From Gammaproteobacteria bacterium (lineage in GTDB: Bacteria > Pseudomonadota > Gammaproteobacteria > Burkholderiales > Nitrosomonadaceae): DNA of 64,000 nt. Both the position numbers and the translations under genes were made by a program. The notes below the pieces were generated by a model that saw only the letters and a list, made by a program, of their open reading frames with translations, did not search any database and was not told the origin of the DNA. Numbering within the stretch: position 1 is the stretch's first letter; the number at the start of each line of letters is the position of its first letter. Of this stretch, positions 1-9,110 are shown piece after piece. The stretch spans positions 2,356,001 to 2,420,000 of the forward strand of contig CP054180.1 in the NCBI GenBank assembly GCA_015709635.1. Reading direction: 5' to 3'.

Positions 1-638
1 ACGATCCCGCGACTTTTATCGTCAATGCGCTGGCGCCGGCGGAAATCAGCAGTATCATGGTCGATGAAGAAAAGCACAGCATGGACATCGTGGTTGATGA
101 TGATAACCTAGCACAGGCCATCGGCCGCGGCGGACAAAATGTACGCTTGGCTTCCGAATTGACCGGCTGGGAACTTAACATCATGACGGTGGAAGAATCC
201 AAAACCAAGCACGAGCAGGAAACATCGCAAATTTGCCAGCTCTTCATGCAGAAACTCGATGTCGATGAAGAAATCGCGGAAATTCTGGTACAAGAAGGCT
301 TTGTCACGCTGGAAGAAGTAGCTTACGTGCCATTGAATGAGATGCTGGAAATCGAATCGCTGGATGAAGAAACGGTCAATGAAATACGTAATCGCGCGCG
401 TAACGTGCTGCTGACGGATGCCATTGCCAATGAAGAAAAAGTGGAACATGTCGCCGAGGATTTACTTGCCATTGAAGGTATGGATATCGATATCGTGCGC
501 GAGCTGGCGGCAAAAGGGATTAATACGCAAGCCGATTTGGCCGATCTGGCTGCCGATGATCTGGTGGAGATGACCGGTATCGATGTCGAACGTGCAAATC
601 GATTAATCATCAAAGCACGTGAACCGTGGTTCACTTGA
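1..638 (+). CDS. nusA: Transcription termination/antitermination factor NusA (3' part)
   Basis: C-terminal part of NusA, which binds RNA polymerase and modulates pausing, termination and antitermination. The frame is open from base 3, so the N-terminal, S1 and first KH regions lie outside the window. The first visible residues (DPATFIVNALAPAEIS) and the following AIGRGGQNVRLASELTGW belong to the last KH domain. Two acidic helix-hairpin-helix repeats follow, at about window residues 75-140 and 150-208, as in proteobacterial NusA with AR1 and AR2. It lies 70 bp upstream of infB in the conserved nusA-infB-rbfA-truB order. The identification is firm; only the 5' end is missing. Confidence 0.97.
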   Translation, partial: DPATFIVNALAPAEISSIMVDEEKHSMDIVVDDDNLAQAIGRGGQNVRLASELTGWELNIMTVEESKTKHEQETSQICQLFMQKLDVDEEIAEILVQEGFVTLEEVAYVPLNEMLEIESLDEETVNEIRNRARNVLLTDAIANEEKVEHVAEDLLAIEGMDIDIVRELAAKGINTQADLADLAADDLVEMTGIDVERANRLIIKAREPWFT

Positions 639-708
639 TTCAATAACCGGTTAACAATAAATTATGTTGGAAAGCCTGCTTGTCGTTTTGTTTGTTGAAG
701 GGTTATAA

Positions 709-3345
709 ATGGCTCAAATGAGTGTGGAACAATTTGCTAATGAACTGGGTTTGTTACCGGCAGTGCTGCTGGAACAGCTTAAAGCCGCCGGCGTAAAAAA
801 AACGCTGGTGGAAGACAGTTTGACCGAGCAAGATAAAGCGCAGTTACTCGACTACCTGAGAAAAACGCACGGCACCAGCGAAACCAGAAGCAAAGTCACC
901 TTAACGCGGCGGCAAACCTCCGAAATACGAAAATCCGACAGCACGGGCAGACCACGGACGATTCAAGTCGAAGTCAGGAAAAGACGTGTTGTAGCAAAAC
1001 CAGGCATACCAGGCGAAGCTGAGCCCCTTCCGGAAGCGAGCCAGACATCCGAGATTGCCAGTCCGCCGGCAAAAGAACCGGTACCTGTCATTGATGCGGA
1101 ACAATTGGCTCTGCGCAACGAAGAAGCGCGGAAGCAAGCGGAACTGATCGCACGTCAAACCGAAGAGCTTAAGCAAAAAAGAGCGCGCAAAAAAACCGAA
1201 GTAGACGAAGAAATAAAGAAAAAGGCAGCAGAGCCGGAAGAAGCGGCCGCACCGCCAGCGCAAGCGGAGCCGGCAACCGATATCCAGCCGGTAACCGCCA
1301 AGAAAACTGAACCTGAACAACGAGCAGAGGATATCCATCCCGGCTCGACCGACGGAACACTGCATAAACCCGCAGTAAAACCCGAAGAAAAAGCCGAGAA
1401 AAAAAAGAAACAAACCAAACAACAACAGGTTGTCTGGAAAGACGAGAACACCAAGAAACGCAGCGTAAAAACCCGCGGTGGCGATCTCTCCAACGGCCAG
1501 CAGGGTTGGCGTACGCGCAGAGACAAACATAGCAAACCGGCACATGCCGAAGAACAGAATGTCCATGCTTTTTCCGCACCGACAGAGCCGATCGTGCGCG
1601 AAATCATGATTCCCGAAACCATTTCCGTCAGCGCACTGGCACAAAAAATGTCGGTGAAAGCGGCCGATGTCATCAAGGTACTGATGAAAATGGGCAGCAT
1701 GGTAACGATCAATCAGATGCTGGATCAGGATACCGCCATGATTGTCGTGGAAGAAATGGGTCATATCGCTAAATACGCTGAGATCGATAATCCCGAGAAT
1801 TTTCTTGCGGATCACGAAGCTTCGGCCAGCGAAGCGGAATTATTTCCGCGCGCGCCGGTTGTCACGGTCATGGGGCATGTCGATCACGGCAAAACCTCAC
1901 TGCTGGACTATATCCGCCGCACACGCGTTGCCGGCGGCGAGGCCGGCGGAATAACGCAGCACATCGGCGCATATCATGTGGAAACCGATCACGGCATGGT
2001 CACTTTTCTCGATACGCCGGGTCATGAAGCCTTTACCGCTATGCGCGCACGCGGCACCAAAATCACCGATATTGTCATCCTTGTGGTGGCTGCGGATGAC
2101 GGCGTCATGCCGCAGACGATCGAGGCCATTCATCATGCCAAAGCAGCCAAGATCCCCATCATTGTGGCGGTAAACAAAATCGACAAACCGGAAGCCAACC
2201 CCGAGCGCATCCGGCATGAGCTGGTTGCGCACGAAGTGGTGCCGGAAGATTGGGGCGGCGATACGATGTTTGTCGAGGTATCGGCAAAAACCGGGCAAGG
2301 CATCGATGCTTTGTTGGAAAGCATACTACTGCAAGCGGAAGTGCTGGAATTGAAGGCACCGGCCAAAACACCGGCCAAAGGCGTCGTGATTGAATCACGG
2401 CTGGACAAAGGCCGCGGCCCGGTTGCAACGATTCTGGTGCAATCCGGAACACTGCATCGCGGCGATGTGTTACTGGCGGGTGCGGTTTTCGGTAAAGTCC
2501 GCGCCATGAGCGATGAAAATGGTAAAGCGATCAAGCAGGCAGGCACCTCTATTCCGGTTGAAATTCAAGGATTATCGGAAGTGCCCGAAGCGGGTGAAAC
2601 CGTACTGGTACTCGATGACGAACGCAAGGCACGTGAAATCGCGCTATTCCGTCAAGGTAAATACCGCGACGTGAAACTTGCCAAGCAGCAGGCGGCAAAA
2701 CTTGAAAACGTCTTTGATCAGCAAGAAGACGTCAAGGTATTATCCCTCATCATCAAGGCCGACGTGCAAGGCTCCTGCGAAGCTTTGGCCTATGCATTGC
2801 AAAAGATCTCAACGGACGAAGTCAAGGTCAATATCATTCATAGTGGCGTGGGCGCGATTATCGAATCCGATGTCAATCTGTCGCTGGCATCCAAAGCCGT
2901 TATCATCGGCTTCAATGTCCGCGCAGACGCCAGTGCGCGCAAACTGATCGCGTCTACTGGTGTTGATGTGCGCTACTACAATATCATTTACGAAGCAGTC
3001 GATGAAATTAAAGCGGCGCTTTCCGGCCTGATGTCGCCTGAGCGTAAGGAAAGCATCACCGGGCTGATCGATATCCGTGAAATTTACCGTATTCCGAAAG
3101 TTGGCGTGGTTGCAGGCTGTTATGTGCTTGACGGTTTCGTGAAAAGAAATTCTCTGGTCAGGGTATTGCGCGACGGACTGGTGATCCACAGCTGCGAGCT
3201 CGATTCGCTGAAACGCTTCAAGGATGATGTCAAAGAAGTCAGGGAAGGATTTGAATGCGGCTTATCGCTCAGAAATTTCAACGATATCCAGGTAGGCGAC
3301 CAACTGGAAGTTTATGAAATCGTCGAGACCGCCCGGTCGTTATAA
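709..3345 (+). CDS. infB: Translation initiation factor IF-2
   Basis: GTPase that places initiator fMet-tRNA on the 30S subunit and promotes 50S joining. At 878 residues it is a long proteobacterial form. An IF2_N domain occupies about residues 1-50 and a lysine/glutamate-rich linker about 100-290. A second IF2_N-like segment (PETISVSALAQKMSVKAADV) lies near 305-325. The G domain starts near 383 with GHVDHGKTS (G1), DTPGHEAF (G3) near 434 and NKID (G4) near 488. The C-terminal domains that bind fMet-tRNA complete the protein. The start follows GAAGGG at a good distance. It is cotranscribed with nusA upstream and rbfA 25 bp downstream. Confidence 0.98.
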   Translation: MAQMSVEQFANELGLLPAVLLEQLKAAGVKKTLVEDSLTEQDKAQLLDYLRKTHGTSETRSKVTLTRRQTSEIRKSDSTGRPRTIQVEVRKRRVVAKPGIPGEAEPLPEASQTSEIASPPAKEPVPVIDAEQLALRNEEARKQAELIARQTEELKQKRARKKTEVDEEIKKKAAEPEEAAAPPAQAEPATDIQPVTAKKTEPEQRAEDIHPGSTDGTLHKPAVKPEEKAEKKKKQTKQQQVVWKDENTKKRSVKTRGGDLSNGQQGWRTRRDKHSKPAHAEEQNVHAFSAPTEPIVREIMIPETISVSALAQKMSVKAADVIKVLMKMGSMVTINQMLDQDTAMIVVEEMGHIAKYAEIDNPENFLADHEASASEAELFPRAPVVTVMGHVDHGKTSLLDYIRRTRVAGGEAGGITQHIGAYHVETDHGMVTFLDTPGHEAFTAMRARGTKITDIVILVVAADDGVMPQTIEAIHHAKAAKIPIIVAVNKIDKPEANPERIRHELVAHEVVPEDWGGDTMFVEVSAKTGQGIDALLESILLQAEVLELKAPAKTPAKGVVIESRLDKGRGPVATILVQSGTLHRGDVLLAGAVFGKVRAMSDENGKAIKQAGTSIPVEIQGLSEVPEAGETVLVLDDERKAREIALFRQGKYRDVKLAKQQAAKLENVFDQQEDVKVLSLIIKADVQGSCEALAYALQKISTDEVKVNIIHSGVGAIIESDVNLSLASKAVIIGFNVRADASARKLIASTGVDVRYYNIIYEAVDEIKAALSGLMSPERKESITGLIDIREIYRIPKVGVVAGCYVLDGFVKRNSLVRVLRDGLVIHSCELDSLKRFKDDVKEVREGFECGLSLRNFNDIQVGDQLEVYEIVETARSL

Positions 3346-3370
3346 TCCAGCACCCTGACTCAAGTAGCTT

Positions 3371-3757
3371 ATGCCGAAAGATTTTTCCCGCACACTGCGC
3401 GTTGCCGATCAAATACAACGGGAACTGGCGGACTTGATACAAAATGAAATCAAAGATCCCCGCGTGCGCCGTCATGTCACTATTACGGCTGTTGAAGTCA
3501 CGCGCGATTACAGCAACGCTAAAGTCTTTTACACCACGTTATGCACTGCAGAAGAAAATTTGCTGGTGGAAAAAGGACTGGAACACGCCAAAGGCTTTTT
3601 GCGCACCCATCTGGCGCATCGCATGAAGTTGAGAATCACACCGCAACTTCACTTTGTTTTTGATGAATCGGTCGAACGCGGTGTGCATCTGTCCAAATTG
3701 ATCGATGAAGCCATCGCACAAGATAAAGCCACTCATCATCTCGACCCGGAAACTTGA
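3371..3757 (+). CDS. rbfA: Ribosome-binding factor A
   Basis: Small KH-type protein that binds the 30S subunit and helps mature the 5' end of 16S rRNA, especially in the cold. At 128 residues it has the usual length. The N-terminal RVADQIQRELADLIQNEIKDPRV and the central VTRDYSNAKVFYTTL are hallmark RbfA segments, and the C-terminal FVFDESVERGVHLSKLIDEA is typical. It lies between infB and truB. Its TGA stop overlaps the TTG start of truB, so the two are probably translationally coupled. Confidence 0.97.
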   Translation: MPKDFSRTLRVADQIQRELADLIQNEIKDPRVRRHVTITAVEVTRDYSNAKVFYTTLCTAEENLLVEKGLEHAKGFLRTHLAHRMKLRITPQLHFVFDESVERGVHLSKLIDEAIAQDKATHHLDPET

Positions 3758-4713
3758 ACACATTTCCGGTTGCCTCTAAAAGTTCTTCTACCAATTTGAC
3801 CAAGCCAAAAAAACGTAATATCAGCGGCGTTTTATTATTGGATAAACCCTTTGGCATTTCGTCCAATAAAGCCATTCAGATCGCCAAAAATCTTTTCTCC
3901 GCTGCCAAATGCGGGCATACCGGCACACTGGATCCCATGGCAACCGGATTGCTTCCGGTTTGCTTCGGTGAAGCGACCAAGTTCTCTTCAATACTGCTGG
4001 GCGCCAATAAAACTTACGAAGCAACCTTAAAACTGGGTTTCATGAGCACGACGGGCGATGCCGAAGGTGAAATCAGCCAAGTAGCCGCAACCGTACCCAA
4101 TCCGGCTTTCTCCGAATGCGAGCAAGCGATCAACGGTTTTATCGGCGACATCCAGCAAGTCCCCCCCATGTACAGCGCGCTCAAGCATCAGGGAAAACCG
4201 TTGTACGCCTACGCGAGAAACGGTGAAATCATCGCACGGCCGGCACGCAAAATCACCATCTACGGAATACGGATTCAGTCATTGATAGAAAATGAACTAC
4301 GCTTAAGTATCCAATGCGGCACCGGCACCTACATCCGCACATTGGCGGAAGACATCGGCAAGGCATTGGGCTGCGGCGGCGCCTATCTCGTCACTTTACG
4401 CCGCACCACAATCGATGGTTTCAATTTATCCCAAGCGCACGCTCTACCGGCGCTGGAAACAATGGATGCCGCCAAGCGGGATGGCTGTTTGTTACCGATC
4501 GATTGTTTATTGCAAGAATTCCCGGCAATTACCCTGGACGATCAAACTGCACTGCACCTGCAGCAAGGCCGCACCGTCGGATGTCAACTAGGTAACTGCG
4601 ATATGCAGGCAGGCAAAATAATACGCTTATATAACCGGCAACAATTCATAGGGCTCGGTGAAATTGCGATTGAACGCAAAATAATAGTAAAACGCCTATT
4701 ATCAAATTCATAG
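3754..4713 (+). CDS. truB: tRNA pseudouridine(55) synthase TruB
   Basis: Converts U55 of the tRNA T-loop to pseudouridine. The N-terminal catalytic part shows GVLLLDKPFGISSN and GHTGTLDPMATGLLPVCFGEATK, with the catalytic Asp in the GTLDP motif. Later segments QVPPMYSALKHQGKPLYAYAR and CGTGTYIRTLAEDIG are also typical. The most likely start is the TTG at 3754, which overlaps the rbfA stop by 4 bp; there is no in-frame ATG before the conserved region. The protein has 319 residues and a short extra N-terminus rich in Ser/Lys. It is the last gene of the nusA-infB-rbfA-truB operon and is followed by a strong hairpin. Confidence 0.96.
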   Translation: MNTFPVASKSSSTNLTKPKKRNISGVLLLDKPFGISSNKAIQIAKNLFSAAKCGHTGTLDPMATGLLPVCFGEATKFSSILLGANKTYEATLKLGFMSTTGDAEGEISQVAATVPNPAFSECEQAINGFIGDIQQVPPMYSALKHQGKPLYAYARNGEIIARPARKITIYGIRIQSLIENELRLSIQCGTGTYIRTLAEDIGKALGCGGAYLVTLRRTTIDGFNLSQAHALPALETMDAAKRDGCLLPIDCLLQEFPAITLDDQTALHLQQGRTVGCQLGNCDMQAGKIIRLYNRQQFIGLGEIAIERKIIVKRLLSNS

Positions 4714-4752
4714 GCTCTAGACTAGCAGAAGCGATCTGTTAGTCTAGAGCCT
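4712..4752 (+). terminator. Perfect 13-bp hairpin after truB
   Basis: AGGCTCTAGACTA (4712-4724) is repeated as its exact reverse complement at 4740-4752, with a 15-base loop. It begins at the truB stop codon and is followed by AT-rich sequence rather than a clean T-run. It probably ends the nusA-truB operon or stabilises its 3' end. Confidence 0.7.
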
Positions 4753-4781
4753 TAATATATAAAAAGAAAAAGGAGCAAAAC

Positions 4782-5366
4782 ATGATTTTAAGAAAATTAG
4801 CGATATCAATCGTCGCAACGGGTACTCTCATTTTTGGAAGCGGTGTTCAAGCAAATACCTATTCGTTTGGTCAGCTACTATCCGGTGGTGGCCCTGCAAA
4901 TGTTCACTTTGCCGATCTGAGTGCTACTGATGATGGCGGAGGAAACTGGACATTTACCCTGACTACTTTAGATTTAAATGCAATCTTTGGCACTGATTCA
5001 TTTATAGGCTCAATGGCTGTGACAGGCACAAAACCATCTTCCAACTCAACCGATTTAGGTGGCGGCGTGACTGTTGTTGATCCAAAAAATGGCGGCGGCC
5101 CGGGTGGAAGTTTTAACTTCAGATACGACTTCGGCAGTGGCGGATCATCAGACAGACTGACAGCCAACGAATCGGTAACCTGGCATGTCGGGGGGTTAGG
5201 ATCCGATCCTTTACCGATCAATGGTCAGTTAGCATTGCATGTTCAAGCGACATCATTTACGCCAGATTCTGCTTGGTACATATCACCAGTTCCAGAACCT
5301 GAAACTTATGCCATGTTATTAGTTGGGTTGGGATTACTAGGCGCTACTGCTCGCCGTAAGAAATAA
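4782..5366 (+). CDS. PEP-CTERM sorting domain protein
   Basis: Secreted protein of 194 residues. A signal peptide covers about residues 1-24 (LAISIVATGTLIFGSGVQA) and is followed by a Gly/Ser/Asp-rich body of unknown function. The C-terminal tripartite PEP-CTERM signal starts with VPEPETYAMLL, continues with a short hydrophobic helix and ends in the basic tail ARRKK. In the established model an exosortase recognises such tails and the proteins go to the cell surface or extracellular matrix; no exosortase gene is in this window. The start is set by AAAGGAG 6 bases upstream. It is probably monocistronic, with a terminator on each side. Confidence 0.9.
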   Translation: MILRKLAISIVATGTLIFGSGVQANTYSFGQLLSGGGPANVHFADLSATDDGGGNWTFTLTTLDLNAIFGTDSFIGSMAVTGTKPSSNSTDLGGGVTVVDPKNGGGPGGSFNFRYDFGSGGSSDRLTANESVTWHVGGLGSDPLPINGQLALHVQATSFTPDSAWYISPVPEPETYAMLLVGLGLLGATARRKK

Positions 5367-5396
5367 AATGATATTCAAACTCAACTTTGCTGCAAA

Positions 5397-5428
5397 CAAT
5401 CCCGCTCAGTAGGCGGGATTGCGTTTTT
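5397..5428 (+). terminator. Rho-independent terminator after PEP-CTERM gene
   Basis: CAATCCCGC (5397-5405) pairs with GCGGGATTG (5413-5421) around a 7-base loop and is followed by CGTTTTT. This is a classic intrinsic terminator for the plus-strand PEP-CTERM gene. Confidence 0.85.
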
Positions 5429-5433
5429 CAGGA

Positions 5434-5450
5434 ACCGGACTCGAACCAGT
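5434..5450 (-). other. Possible tRNA T-arm relic
   Basis: On the minus strand ACTGG-TTCGAGT-CCGGT reads as a T-stem, a 7-base T-loop and the closing stem (one G-T pair). The next bases, TCCTGAA, could be an acceptor 3' strand, but no matching 5' acceptor, D-arm or anticodon arm is found within 80 bases upstream on that strand. At best it is a fragment of a tRNA 3' end, such as an old attachment site; it may be chance. Confidence 0.25.
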
Positions 5451-5478
5451 CATTCGATTAACTCTCTCAATTTCCTTA

Positions 5479-5931
5479 TTAAGCCGACCCAAGATATAGC
5501 TCCGCAGAAATTGCTCTGCTGTATTGCTGCAGGTTGCGTTCGGCGATACGCAATTTGTGCAGCAGCATGGTCAGTTGCGCGTAAAACTGGTCGCTTGCCA
5601 TTAATAGCTGCCATTCATCGCCGTCGGGATCGTCTTCATCCAGATTGCGCCAGAAGAGATTGCAAAAACTATTGAATGCAACCGGTTGCCCGGCGATTAA
5701 ATCGGCTTTGATTTTATGATTGATCCAGCGCTGCCGTCTTTTGATCAGTTCCTCCGCGCCCGCGCAAACGACAACCGACAGATAGGCATACAAATCCGTC
5801 GTACTGCGAATGTTGGCGAGTTCGGAGAATTTTTTTGTGCTGATGGCGTTTGCGATGAATTCTTGTAACGCTTTGGTCGACACTTTAAGACTTACACCCG
5901 TTTGCAATGCATAAATTTTATCGAGATACAT
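5479..5931 (-). CDS. Hypothetical protein
   Basis: A 150-residue soluble protein that I do not recognise. It has no signal peptide or membrane segment, and predicted secondary structure is mostly helical. An acidic patch (NLDEDDPDGDEW) lies near residue 97. The C-terminal half is rich in Leu/Gln/Arg (QLTMLLHKLRIAERNLQQYSRA) and could form a helical bundle. It is the outermost gene of the minus-strand arm of the stress island and lies about 100 bp downstream of another unknown gene. The start codon has only a weak Shine-Dalgarno sequence. Confidence 0.65.
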   Translation of the reverse strand: MYLDKIYALQTGVSLKVSTKALQEFIANAISTKKFSELANIRSTTDLYAYLSVVVCAGAEELIKRRQRWINHKIKADLIAGQPVAFNSFCNLFWRNLDEDDPDGDEWQLLMASDQFYAQLTMLLHKLRIAERNLQQYSRAISAELYLGSA

Positions 5932-6033
5932 AGGTCAGAAAAATAAAGTAAGAAGCAGTAACCAATGAGCCATTCGATTGACAATCGAGGTTAAGGTTCA
6001 TTCCTGCGCATAGTGATTCAGTGATGAGCCTTT

Positions 6034-6534
6034 TCATTCGTAGCGTATGAACATTTCCGCCAGTGCATCGGGGCCGTGCCGGTCGATCAACGATTCGATT
6101 TCAGCGAGTAGCACATCGTCTTCATCCTCATCCAATACACCCGCCCCTACCAAACTCGCGGATAAACCGGAAGTAAGCGCATCTTTCACCGTTTCAAGTG
6201 TCGCAGGATTTTCCTGGTCGGTTGTATTGATCACCGTATCGATAACCCGTGACAACGATTCGCTGGCCATTTCCTGCACAAAATCAATCGCCAGCGCCGT
6301 TTCACCAAACTCTTCGATCAGTGCGTTCAACTCATCCAGCAGCGATTCATTGATATCAAAATGATGCAATTGCTCTGTCTCGGTAAACGCATCGCTCAAC
6401 ACGCCGGTCACAAAATCATGAATCGTAGCCAGCGTAATATCATCCCCCGGCTCCGACCGGTTCATCCGGTGCGCAATCAAGGCGGATAAATTAGGACTGA
6501 CGCGGCTGGCGACATCAATCGGGTTTCGTATCAT
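6034..6534 (-). CDS. Hypothetical acidic protein
   Basis: A 166-residue, strongly acidic cytoplasmic protein of unknown function. Asp/Glu are spread throughout, with DEDEDD near residue 137. No signal peptide, cysteine motif or membrane helix is visible. Two helical blocks, around residues 65-95 (LLDELNALIEEFGETALAID) and 143-166 (LLAEIESLIDRHGPDALAEM), resemble each other and suggest an internal duplication. A good GAGGAG lies 7-8 bases before the ATG. It follows the phosphoribosyltransferase gene on the same strand by about 40 bp, so cotranscription is likely. Confidence 0.75.
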   Translation of the reverse strand: MIRNPIDVASRVSPNLSALIAHRMNRSEPGDDITLATIHDFVTGVLSDAFTETEQLHHFDINESLLDELNALIEEFGETALAIDFVQEMASESLSRVIDTVINTTDQENPATLETVKDALTSGLSASLVGAGVLDEDEDDVLLAEIESLIDRHGPDALAEMFIRYE

Positions 6535-6575
6535 GGCACGCTCCTCATTATCAATTTTTACTCAAAAATACCCTA

Positions 6576-7223
6576 TCAATCCTTTGCCTGCCGGAATGAT
6601 CCGGCAAGACAAGCGATCACCTCGTTATCCGTCACCTGCGGAAAATCCGCATAAAATTGCCCGACGGCATAAAAATTATCGGGCGCTGACAAGCATACAA
6701 TGCGATCCGCTTTTCCCTGCAGTTTTTTCAGTGTCTCCGGCGGCGCGACGGGCACCGCACAAACCAATTCAGCCGGCTTCTGGTTGCGTAACGCATGCAA
6801 CGCAGCGATCATGGTCGAACCGGTAGCCAAGCCGTCATCAATGACGATTACAATACGTCTGGCGGGATCGACCGGTGTGCGCCCGGGGGTATAATGCGCG
6901 CGGCGCTGCCGGATGGTTTCCAGTTGCTCGGACACTTCATGCTTTATATACGCCTGATCCGCACCCGCGCGCTCGGCATATTCGGTCAAATATACCCAGC
7001 CGCTCTCATCGACGGAGCCGATGGCGTATTCCGGATTTCCAGGTGCGCGCAGTTTGCGCACCAGTACCACATCCATTTCGCCGTTCAACTGCTGCGCGAT
7101 CACCTTGGCCATCGGTACCGCGCCGCGCGGAATGGCGAGCACCAGCGGGTTTTTATCGCGATACTCGGACAACGCTTGCGCCAGTTTCCCGGCTGCTGCG
7201 ATACGGTCAGCGAAAATCATCAA
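6576..7223 (-). CDS. Phosphoribosyltransferase family protein
   Basis: Type I phosphoribosyltransferase fold, 215 residues. The PRPP-binding motif IVIVIDDGLATGSTM is at about residues 123-137. An N-terminal segment LVLAIPRGAVPMAKVIA and a region VLVRKLRAPGNPEYAIGSV match the stress-associated family often annotated simply as phosphoribosyltransferase. The substrate base is unknown. GAGGAGA precedes the start. It lies just downstream of polX (17-bp gap) on the same strand, so the two are probably one transcript. A link to nucleotide or NAD salvage is inferred from pncA-pncB nearby. Confidence 0.88.
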   Translation of the reverse strand: MMIFADRIAAAGKLAQALSEYRDKNPLVLAIPRGAVPMAKVIAQQLNGEMDVVLVRKLRAPGNPEYAIGSVDESGWVYLTEYAERAGADQAYIKHEVSEQLETIRQRRAHYTPGRTPVDPARRIVIVIDDGLATGSTMIAALHALRNQKPAELVCAVPVAPPETLKKLQGKADRIVCLSAPDNFYAVGQFYADFPQVTDNEVIACLAGSFRQAKD

Positions 7224-7240
7224 GTTCTCCTCAATGGTAA

Positions 7241-8974
7241 TTAAGACAGGGTACGATTGATCAATCGGCGCAATTCCTTCAGCGGCCTGGCATTCAGCAC
7301 GTCGTTTTTTTCCAGCCAGCCACGCCGCGCCTGGCCGATACCAAACCGCAGATTGGCAAAATCGTACACGCTATGCGCATCGGAATTGATGCTGATCAGC
7401 ACACCCTCCTCCTTGGCCATTTGGCACTGGGTATCGAGCAAATCCAGCCGCTCCGGGTGCGCATTCAGTTCCAGAAAACAACCGCGTTCCTTGGCTTCGC
7501 GGATAATGCGCAGCATATCGACATCATACGGTGCGCGGCGCTGAATCAGGCGCCCGGACGGATGCGCCAGCAAGGTGAAATACGGGTGCTGCATGGCGCG
7601 CAGAATACGCTGCGTTTGTTTGGCGCGGGATAAATTGAAATTGCTGTGCACCGCGCCGACCACCATATCCAGCCGGGCCAGCACGCTATCCGGCAAATCC
7701 AGGTTGCCATCTTCCAGAATATCGACCTCGATGCTCTTGAGTAAGGTAATCCCTTTCAATTCGGCATTCAATTGATCGATCTCATCGCACTGCCGCTCCA
7801 ACTGCAACGGATTGAGGCCATGCGCAAAAGCCAGCCGGCGCGAATGCTCGGTAATCGCAAGGTATTCAAAGCCGTTGGCCAATCCCGCCAGCGCCATCTC
7901 GCGCAAGCTGTTATGACCATCCGTCGCCTTGGTATGCACATGCAGATCGCCGCGCAAGTCGCCCTGCTCCACCAAGCGCGGCAACCGCCCTGCCCTTGCG
8001 GCAGCGATCTCGCCGCGGTTTTCGCGTAATTCGGGAGGAATATAGGGAAGGCCCACTGCAGCATACACCGATGCTTCCGTTTCTCCCGCAATGCGCGTGT
8101 CATTACGGAACACACCGTATTCGTTGACTTTCAAACCTCTCTGCTGCGCCAGGCGGCGGATGGCGATGTTATGCGCTTTGGAGCCGGTAAAATAATGCAG
8201 CGCCGCACCGTAGGATTCTTCCTCGACGATGCGCAAATCGACTTGCAATCCACATTTGAGAATCACGCTGGCGCGTGTCGGACCCGCTGACAAAACTTCA
8301 ACCACTTCATCATAGGTTGTGAAACGCTGCACTACTTCATTCGACGCCGTTGCCGGTGCCGTCAGCAGAATATCCAGATCGCCCACGGTCTCGCGCATGC
8401 GCCGGTAACTGCCGGCGACCGTGACACGCACGACACCCGGAATAGCAGCCAGAAATTTTTCCAGGGCTTCGGCATACTGAGCCGCCACGGCCAGCTTGAA
8501 ACGCTGCGTTTGGTTGGCATGCGCTTCGATCGCTTGCAAAATATTGTTCTCGGTTTTCTCGCCAAAACCTGGCAGTGAGCGAATACGGCCATCGCGCGCC
8601 GCGCGATGCAACTGCTCGATCGTTTGCACATCGAGATCGAGATACAGCGCTTTCACCCGTTTCGAACCAAGCCCCGGAATTTTCAGCAGCCCGGTGATGG
8701 CAGACGGCAGTTCGGTATGCAGCCGGTCGAGCAAACTGCAGTGGCCGCTGCTGGCAATTTCCTTGATTTTTGCCGCCAGATCGTCGCCAATACCCGGCAA
8801 TTCCGTCAGGTCTCCGCCTTTCTCCAGCAAGCGGGATACTTCTTGCGACAATTCGCCCACGATACGGGCGGCATTGCGGTAAGCGCGGATACGGAACGGA
8901 TTGGCGCTTTGAATCTCCAGCAAATCGGCGATCTCCTCGAAGATGGCGGCAATATCGGCATTGTGTTTCGGCAT
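7241..8974 (-). CDS. polX: DNA polymerase X with PHP exonuclease domain (PolX)
   Basis: Bacterial/archaeal family X DNA polymerase, 577 residues. Helix-hairpin-helix segments lie in the first 130 residues (LPGIGDDLAAKIKEI and IPGLGSKRVKALY). The nucleotidyltransferase core has GSYRRMRETVGDLDILLT near residue 190, with the two metal-binding Asp in DLD. The C-terminal PHP domain starts near 345 with DLHVHTKATDGHNS and continues with ITEHS and NSDAHSV, the metal-binding His/Asp set of a 3'-5' exonuclease. It probably fills gaps in base-excision repair. The start follows AGAGGAGG. It is divergent from the archease gene across 136 bp. Confidence 0.95.
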   Translation of the reverse strand: MPKHNADIAAIFEEIADLLEIQSANPFRIRAYRNAARIVGELSQEVSRLLEKGGDLTELPGIGDDLAAKIKEIASSGHCSLLDRLHTELPSAITGLLKIPGLGSKRVKALYLDLDVQTIEQLHRAARDGRIRSLPGFGEKTENNILQAIEAHANQTQRFKLAVAAQYAEALEKFLAAIPGVVRVTVAGSYRRMRETVGDLDILLTAPATASNEVVQRFTTYDEVVEVLSAGPTRASVILKCGLQVDLRIVEEESYGAALHYFTGSKAHNIAIRRLAQQRGLKVNEYGVFRNDTRIAGETEASVYAAVGLPYIPPELRENRGEIAAARAGRLPRLVEQGDLRGDLHVHTKATDGHNSLREMALAGLANGFEYLAITEHSRRLAFAHGLNPLQLERQCDEIDQLNAELKGITLLKSIEVDILEDGNLDLPDSVLARLDMVVGAVHSNFNLSRAKQTQRILRAMQHPYFTLLAHPSGRLIQRRAPYDVDMLRIIREAKERGCFLELNAHPERLDLLDTQCQMAKEEGVLISINSDAHSVYDFANLRFGIGQARRGWLEKNDVLNARPLKELRRLINRTLS

Positions 8975-9110
8975 GCAACCTCCTCTTGAGCTACACTCGC
9001 ATGGCGTGCGTTATGCGTTAATTGATCAATCGCAACGGTTTTTCAGATTAATACACTTCTTCCGGCAAAAATACTACAATGAAACTACTTTTTTATAAAG
9101 TGATTAAAAA

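Noticed and set aside
901..1815. Long minus-strand open frame of 304 residues inside infB
   Set aside because: It mirrors the Lys/Glu-rich infB linker and gives a Phe/Cys-rich, low-complexity product without family features. It is a shadow of infB.
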